Positions 60,659-64,000 of a stretch of DNA of 64,000 nucleotides are shown piece after piece. The stretch comes from Erysipelatoclostridium sp. An173. Its GTDB lineage: Bacteria; Bacillota_I; Bacilli_A; Erysipelotrichales; Coprobacillaceae. The DNA lies in assembly GCF_002160495.1 (NCBI RefSeq), contig NZ_NFKR01000006.1, positions 43,876 through 107,875 of the forward strand, read 5' to 3'. Position 1 is the stretch's first letter. The number at the start of each line of letters is the position of its first letter. The notes beneath the pieces were generated by a model. The model saw only the letters and a list, made by a program, of their open reading frames with translations, was not told the DNA's origin and did not search any database. Both the position numbers and the translations under genes were made by a program.

Positions 60659-61977
60659 CTTCGTAGCCCCTTTGGATATAGATTCTTAATTTGATTGTTG
60701 CTTTCTTTATAAAAACTAAGTGGATAACCATCAACTAAAATTAAACCATAACCTTTTTGATTAGAACCTTCCAAAGTTTCACCATGAAGATATTTATTAA
60801 CTTCAATACTATCACTACTATAATTGTAATAACGTTTAACATCATCTTTATTTAAAGATAAAGCTAATGAATGACTTGGTTCAAAACGATTTTTCTTGCA
60901 TTCTCCTAAATAAAGGCCGTTTCTAAGTATTTTGATGCCTTTTAAATCAGGAAATTGTGGTAAAATTGCATAGATATGATTATTAGAATTATACAAATAT
61001 TCAGGCATCAAACAGTTTAAATTTTCTAAATAGAATTTATTGATCAATTGTTTCATTTGATTAGTGATATTTGGTTTTAAAGCTTTGATTTTAGCTTGTT
61101 TTGTAGCACTTTGCTTTTGCAATAAAGCAATAAATTGTCCTTCGCCTTGATTTAAATGGGGATACATTCTTACAACCTGATCATTTTGATATCCTGGAGC
61201 CATTCCTGGTTGTTTTTTTATGTCTAATAATTTCATATTGAGCTCATTTACCATATAATCTACTTGCTGTTCATTTTCTTCAAGAGAATAGGTACAAGTT
61301 GAATATATTAAAATACCATTTTCCTTTAGCATCTGATAAGCACTGTTGATTAAATTTCTTTGAATATGGGCACATTCAACTACTTTTTTAGGTGACCAGG
61401 TTGTAATGGCCTGATCTAGTTTACGAAACATTCCTTCACCAGAACAAGGGGCATCTAAAATTATTTTATCAAAAAAACCCGTAAATTTTGTTTCTAATTT
61501 AACAGGATCACAATTAGTAACGATAGTATTACTAAGTCCGAAGCGTTCAATATTTTCTGATAAGATACTTGCTCTTAGAGGGTTGATATCATTAGCAATC
61601 ATTAAGCCCTGCTGGCTTAATTTACTAGCGACAAAACAAGTTTTACCCCCTGGAGCACCACACATATCTAAGACATAATCATCATGATTAAATTCAAGAC
61701 AGTTTGCAACTGCCATTGCACTAGGTTCTTGGATGTAATATAAACCACAGTTAAAATATGGATGTTTACCTAAAGGATAATTTTCATAATCATAATAATA
61801 GGCATCTTTAATATAAGGGTGGCTGGTTATGTATTTTTGATTTAAGTGTTCAATTACATTTTTTTTCTTTGGATTTAGATAAAAGCTTTTTACTGGCTTT
61901 TTTTCTAAAGCGTCTTTAAAAGCATTATAATCATCTTTTAATAATTCTTTCATTCGTTGTTCAAATAATTCAATCAT
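60655..61977 (-). CDS. rRNA cytosine-C5 methyltransferase (RsmF/NOL1-NOP2-Sun family)
   Basis: The 440-aa product has YIQEPSAMAVANCL, VLDMCGAPGGKTCFVA (SAM site), ILDAPCSGEGMF with a catalytic Cys, and IYSTCTYSLEENEQQVDY with the second Cys of the PCxG/TCS pair. The C-terminal part has a PUA-like domain (GIKILRNGLYLGECKKNRF). The YebU/RsmF type with a fused C-terminal domain is typical in Bacillota. GAGG before the ATG at 61977. Confidence 0.93.
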   Translation of the reverse strand: MIELFEQRMKELLKDDYNAFKDALEKKPVKSFYLNPKKKNVIEHLNQKYITSHPYIKDAYYYDYENYPLGKHPYFNCGLYYIQEPSAMAVANCLEFNHDDYVLDMCGAPGGKTCFVASKLSQQGLMIANDINPLRASILSENIERFGLSNTIVTNCDPVKLETKFTGFFDKIILDAPCSGEGMFRKLDQAITTWSPKKVVECAHIQRNLINSAYQMLKENGILIYSTCTYSLEENEQQVDYMVNELNMKLLDIKKQPGMAPGYQNDQVVRMYPHLNQGEGQFIALLQKQSATKQAKIKALKPNITNQMKQLINKFYLENLNCLMPEYLYNSNNHIYAILPQFPDLKGIKILRNGLYLGECKKNRFEPSHSLALSLNKDDVKRYYNYSSDSIEVNKYLHGETLEGSNQKGYGLILVDGYPLSFYKESNNQIKNLYPKGLRR

Positions 61978-61995
61978 AGTTTACCTCGTTTATAG

Positions 61996-62033
61996 CAAAA
62001 AAGACAATTGGTTTTTTTAATAACCAATGTCTT
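61996..62033 (-). terminator. Terminator of the 69-aa gene (minus strand)
   Basis: On the minus strand AAGACATTGGTT and AACCAATTGTCTT pair with one bulged base around an A-rich loop, followed by TTTTTT. Confidence 0.8.
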
Positions 62034-62042
62034 ATTTGCAAG

Positions 62043-62252
62043 TTATTTATTTAGTTTGTATGCAATATCTGCTAATCGATTTGCAAGGCGACTTAGCTCT
62101 TGAATAGGTGCTTCAAGATATAGATCAACATTAATTTTTTTATAAAAATCTTCGTGTTTTGCGTTTTCTTGAAGACCAACTAAAGTCTCTGTTGTTGCGT
62201 CTAATGAATTTGTGATTTCATTAAGTTCGCCAATAATTTTTTCATAGTCCAT
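62043..62252 (-). CDS. Hypothetical helical protein, 69 aa
   Basis: From the ATG at 62252, with AAAGGAAG upstream, the product begins MDYEKIIGELNEITNSLDAT and ends LSRLANRLADIAYKLNK. Heptad-like Leu/Ile spacing suggests a coiled coil or helical bundle. No family recognised. An in-frame ATG at 62285 lacks an RBS. It has its own terminator. Confidence 0.65.
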   Translation of the reverse strand: MDYEKIIGELNEITNSLDATTETLVGLQENAKHEDFYKKINVDLYLEAPIQELSRLANRLADIAYKLNK

Positions 62253-62556
62253 AATTATTTCTTCCTTTTGCCAATTATTTACCACATGTTAATTTTATAC
62301 TAAGATACGTTATTTTTTATCATTCGTCAATAGCAATTAGAAAAATGTTTATTAAATTATTTGTTATTTAGGATAATCAAAAATAATGATTAAAAAAATC
62401 ATATTTTCATCCTATAAATCATTATCTTAAGAGTATGAAATAAAAATTTTATAGCTATTTATAAAAAATTATAAATAATATTAATTTTTAAAATTCTATT
62501 GCTTTTATTAAAAATATTCTATATAATAGTTTCTGTCGATTGACAACAAATACATT
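62253..62556. other. AT-rich intergenic region before tRNA-Leu
   Basis: About 300 bp are strongly AT-rich with no gene or clear structure. The promoter of the tRNA is probably in its last 80 bp (TATTCTATATAATAG near 62514-62528), where TATAAT is visible. Confidence 0.45.
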
Positions 62557-62643
62557 GCCCAAGTGATGAAACTGGTAGACGTAGCAGACTCAAAATCTGC
62601 CGGTGTAACAGCCGTGCCGGTTCGAGTCCGGCCTTGGGCACCA
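62557..62643 (+). tRNA. tRNA-Leu (anticodon CAA)
   Basis: The acceptor stem GCCCAAG/CTTGGGC, D-arm GATGAAACTGGTAGACG, anticodon stem GCAGA/TCTGC with loop CTCAAAA (anticodon CAA), a long class II variable arm (CGGTGTAACAGCCG) and T-arm GCCGGTTCGAGTCCGGC are all present. The discriminator A and CCA are encoded. It reads UUG leucine codons. Confidence 0.97.
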
Positions 62644-62656
62644 TGGTGATAAAATG

Positions 62657-62683
62657 CCAATACTATATGTATTGGTTTTTTTT
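62657..62683 (+). terminator. Terminator of tRNA-Leu
   Basis: CCAATAC and GTATTGG flank TATAT, followed by eight Ts. Confidence 0.88.
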
Positions 62684-62691
62684 ATTTTTCT

Positions 62692-62718
62692 AATAAAAGT
62701 ATTAGGATACTTTTATTA
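62692..62718 (-). terminator. Terminator of the XRE regulator gene
   Basis: AATAAAAGTAT and ATACTTTTATT flank TAGG in a palindrome downstream of the minus-strand gene. Confidence 0.7.
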
Positions 62719-62726
62719 GAATGCTA

Positions 62727-63140
62727 TTACTTTTGTAATAATTTTTTTTGATTTTCCTGGTCAGATAATTTTATTTGTTCATTAATCAGTTCAACAATAT
62801 GCTGTTGTTGACTTGGACCAAGACGATTAAAAATGTTAATTAATTCATGATTGGTAATATAAATTTCTGATTTATCACTTTTAAATGATTCTTCGCCAAT
62901 TGCAAGTAAAAACCCTGATTTACTAAGCAATTGAATAAAACTAGTATCTAAAGCATGAGCAATTTTTATAATATTTTGTAATGAAATATTATAAGCAGCT
63001 CCTTGATTACCAGTTTCGATATTACTAATAGTTGAAGCAGATACTCCTGAAATTTTCTCTAACTTAGCTTGTGATAAGCCTTTCTTTAATCGAATACTTC
63101 TTAAATATTTTCCAATCAATGTCATATCAATTGTTTCCAT
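62727..63140 (-). CDS. XRE-family transcriptional regulator
   Basis: From the ATG at 63140 (AAGGAGGG upstream) the product is 137 aa. It has an N-terminal Cro/C1-type HTH: LIGKYLRSIRLKKGLSQAKLEKISGVSASTISNIE near residues 6-40, then LQNIIKIAHALDTSF. The C-terminal half is a hydrophilic unknown domain with FNRLGPSQQQHIVELINEQIKL. It is monocistronic and divergent from the aroF T-box. An in-frame upstream start at 63191 has no RBS. Target unknown. Confidence 0.85.
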   Translation of the reverse strand: METIDMTLIGKYLRSIRLKKGLSQAKLEKISGVSASTISNIETGNQGAAYNISLQNIIKIAHALDTSFIQLLSKSGFLLAIGEESFKSDKSEIYITNHELINIFNRLGPSQQQHIVELINEQIKLSDQENQKKLLQK

Positions 63141-63250
63141 AATTCCCTCCTTAAAAAAATTATATCTTAAAATTTCTTTAAAAACCGCCAAAATATTAAA
63201 GACCTTTTTGGACTGAATATCTCACCGTGATAATTTTTTTACAAAAAATA

Positions 63251-63279
63251 TTGACATTAAAGATGCAATTATATAGAAT
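63251..63279 (+). promoter_or_regulatory. Promoter of the aroF T-box transcript
   Basis: TTGACA (63251-63256), a 17-bp spacer and TAGAAT (63274-63279). Confidence 0.8.
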
Positions 63280-63304
63280 ATTATCAACAACATCTGATAT
63301 AAAT

Positions 63305-63566
63305 ACTGTGAAAAGAAATAGTAGGTATTCAAAGTAGCGTAGAGAGCTCTTGGCTGGTGAAAAAGAGTCTATTAGTGAATATTGAATTCATCTTGGAGTA
63401 GAGGACTGAATTAGTAGTAGGTTTCTCCGGAGACACCCGTTAAAGTGTTAGAGTATGAACCAGGTTTTGGCGTACTTGATGAGGCTGATGGAGTGATCTA
63501 TCAGTAAATGAAGGTGGTATCACGAAGCATAAGCTCTCGTCCTTTTTAGGAAGAGAGCTTTTATTT
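63305..63566 (+). ncRNA. T-box leader of aroF (probable Phe specifier UUC)
   Basis: Stem I contains GAGAGCTCTTGGCTGGTG, the distal AG-bulge/loop pattern. The specifier region reads GAATTCATCTTGGAG near 63384-63398, matching the common GAA-NNN-ATCTTTGAG layout with NNN = TTC, a phenylalanine codon. The T-box bulge AAGGTGGTATCACG is at 63511-63524. The terminator AAGCTCTC... / ...GAGAGCTT (63531-63560) then follows with Ts. Uncharged tRNA should promote readthrough into the aromatic pathway gene. Confidence 0.9.
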
Positions 63567-63603
63567 ATATACAGAGTTGAAAAAAGGAAAAGGGGTATTT
63601 AAA

Positions 63604-64000
63604 ATGATTATAGTAATGAAAATGACGGCAACAGAAAATGATGTAGAAAAAGTTTCTAAAATGGTAACTGATAAAGGTTTGAATGTCAGTGTAGTACATG
63701 GGACTGGACAATCAATTATTGGTATTATTGGGGACACTACAAGAATCGATCCTAAAGCAATTGAAGTTGATGAAGCAGTAGATCATGTAATGCGAGTTTC
63801 TGAACCATATAAATTAGCTAATCGTGCTTTTCATCCTGAAGATACAATTGTCGATGTAGCTGGAGTCAAAGTTGGTGGTGATAATCTGGCCTTGATTGCT
63901 GGACCATGTTCTGTTGAAAGTGAAGAACAGGTAATTGAAATAGCTAAATCAATCAAAGCTTCAGGGGCTAATATTTTAAGAGGTGGTGCTTTCAAACCAA
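63604..64000 (+). CDS. aroF: 3-deoxy-7-phosphoheptulonate synthase, AroF-like (cut by window end)
   Basis: DAHP synthase starts aromatic amino acid biosynthesis from PEP (the eno product) and erythrose-4-phosphate. The visible 132 residues hold a ferredoxin-like regulatory N-terminus (MIIVMKMTATENDVEKVSKM, ~1-70) and the beginning of the type I-beta barrel: VGGDNLALIAGPCSVESEEQ and LRGGAFKP, the latter two being active-site blocks. AAAAGGGG precedes the ATG. The catalytic C-terminal two thirds lie beyond the window. Control is through the T-box upstream. Confidence 0.95.
   Translation, partial: MIIVMKMTATENDVEKVSKMVTDKGLNVSVVHGTGQSIIGIIGDTTRIDPKAIEVDEAVDHVMRVSEPYKLANRAFHPEDTIVDVAGVKVGGDNLALIAGPCSVESEEQVIEIAKSIKASGANILRGGAFKP

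Overview
The window reads as a contiguous chromosomal stretch of a low-GC, Gram-positive, probably anaerobic and spore-forming Bacillota bacterium. The best guess is an Erysipelotrichia / Coprobacillaceae lineage (Thomasclavelia- or Coprobacillus-like). That guess is inference from the AT-rich codon use, the strong AGGAGG ribosome binding sites, the dacB-spmA-spmB sporulation cluster, Rex, a glmS ribozyme, two T-boxes and a threonyl-tRNA synthetase without a TGS domain. No prophage, insertion sequence, CRISPR array or plasmid gene was found, so this is core genome with a few lineage-specific small genes.

Layout. 1-5.9 kb: a truncated LysR regulator gene, a transporter-like gene remnant, enolase behind a long structured leader, an NrdI-like flavodoxin with two metal-type operators, a short DtxR-type repressor, a GNAT gene, a CapA lipoprotein and a small membrane protein. 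5.9-18.7 kb: a ZTP riboswitch followed by fhs-purE-purC-purM-purN-purH-purD-purL-purB, one long one-carbon/purine operon without purF. 18.9-19.8 kb: a manganese riboswitch with two successive terminators, a 23-codon leader ORF and mntP. 19.9-30.7 kb: membrane, phosphatase-fold and hypothetical genes, a 32-codon membrane peptide behind a metal-type operator, an MFS transporter, glycerate kinase, two Cof-type HAD phosphatases, a frameshifted DUF1648-like gene, an iron-sulfur aldo/keto-reductase-like protein, an esterase and yaaA. 30.7-38.5 kb: rpsO, an O-antigen-ligase-like protein, a nucleotidyltransferase, glmS with its ribozyme, a lone PemK-like protein, ackA, and a TPP riboswitch with thiT. 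38.6-43.7 kb: a DUF402 gene, tsaE-tsaB-rimI-tsaD-rex and asnS. 43.8-54.3 kb: a phosphoesterase, a hydroxyacid dehydrogenase with an unusual N-terminus, an alpha-amylase, a 54-aa protein, dacB-spmA-spmB, rluB, and a T-box that drives a GNAT gene plus thrS. 54.3-64 kb: a ROK kinase, a barrel-like protein, thyA-folA-plsC, an ArsR-SdpI pair, small hypotheticals, a hydrolase, an rRNA methyltransferase with an HD protein, tRNA-Leu(CAA), an XRE regulator, and a T-box in front of a DAHP synthase cut by the window end.

How it works together. RNA-based control is dense: ZTP, Mn2+, TPP, the glmS ribozyme, two T-boxes, a probable S15 leader, and an undescribed-looking eno leader with alternative pairings. 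The most interesting thread is metal homeostasis. A SH3-less DtxR homologue carries iron-type ligands, and 8-6-8 palindromes with a GTTAG-N6-CTAAC core sit on the promoters of nrdI and of an unannotated 32-aa membrane peptide, with a weaker match at eno. MntP under a Mn riboswitch lies in the same window. This suggests a small Fe/Mn regulon with a new small-protein member.
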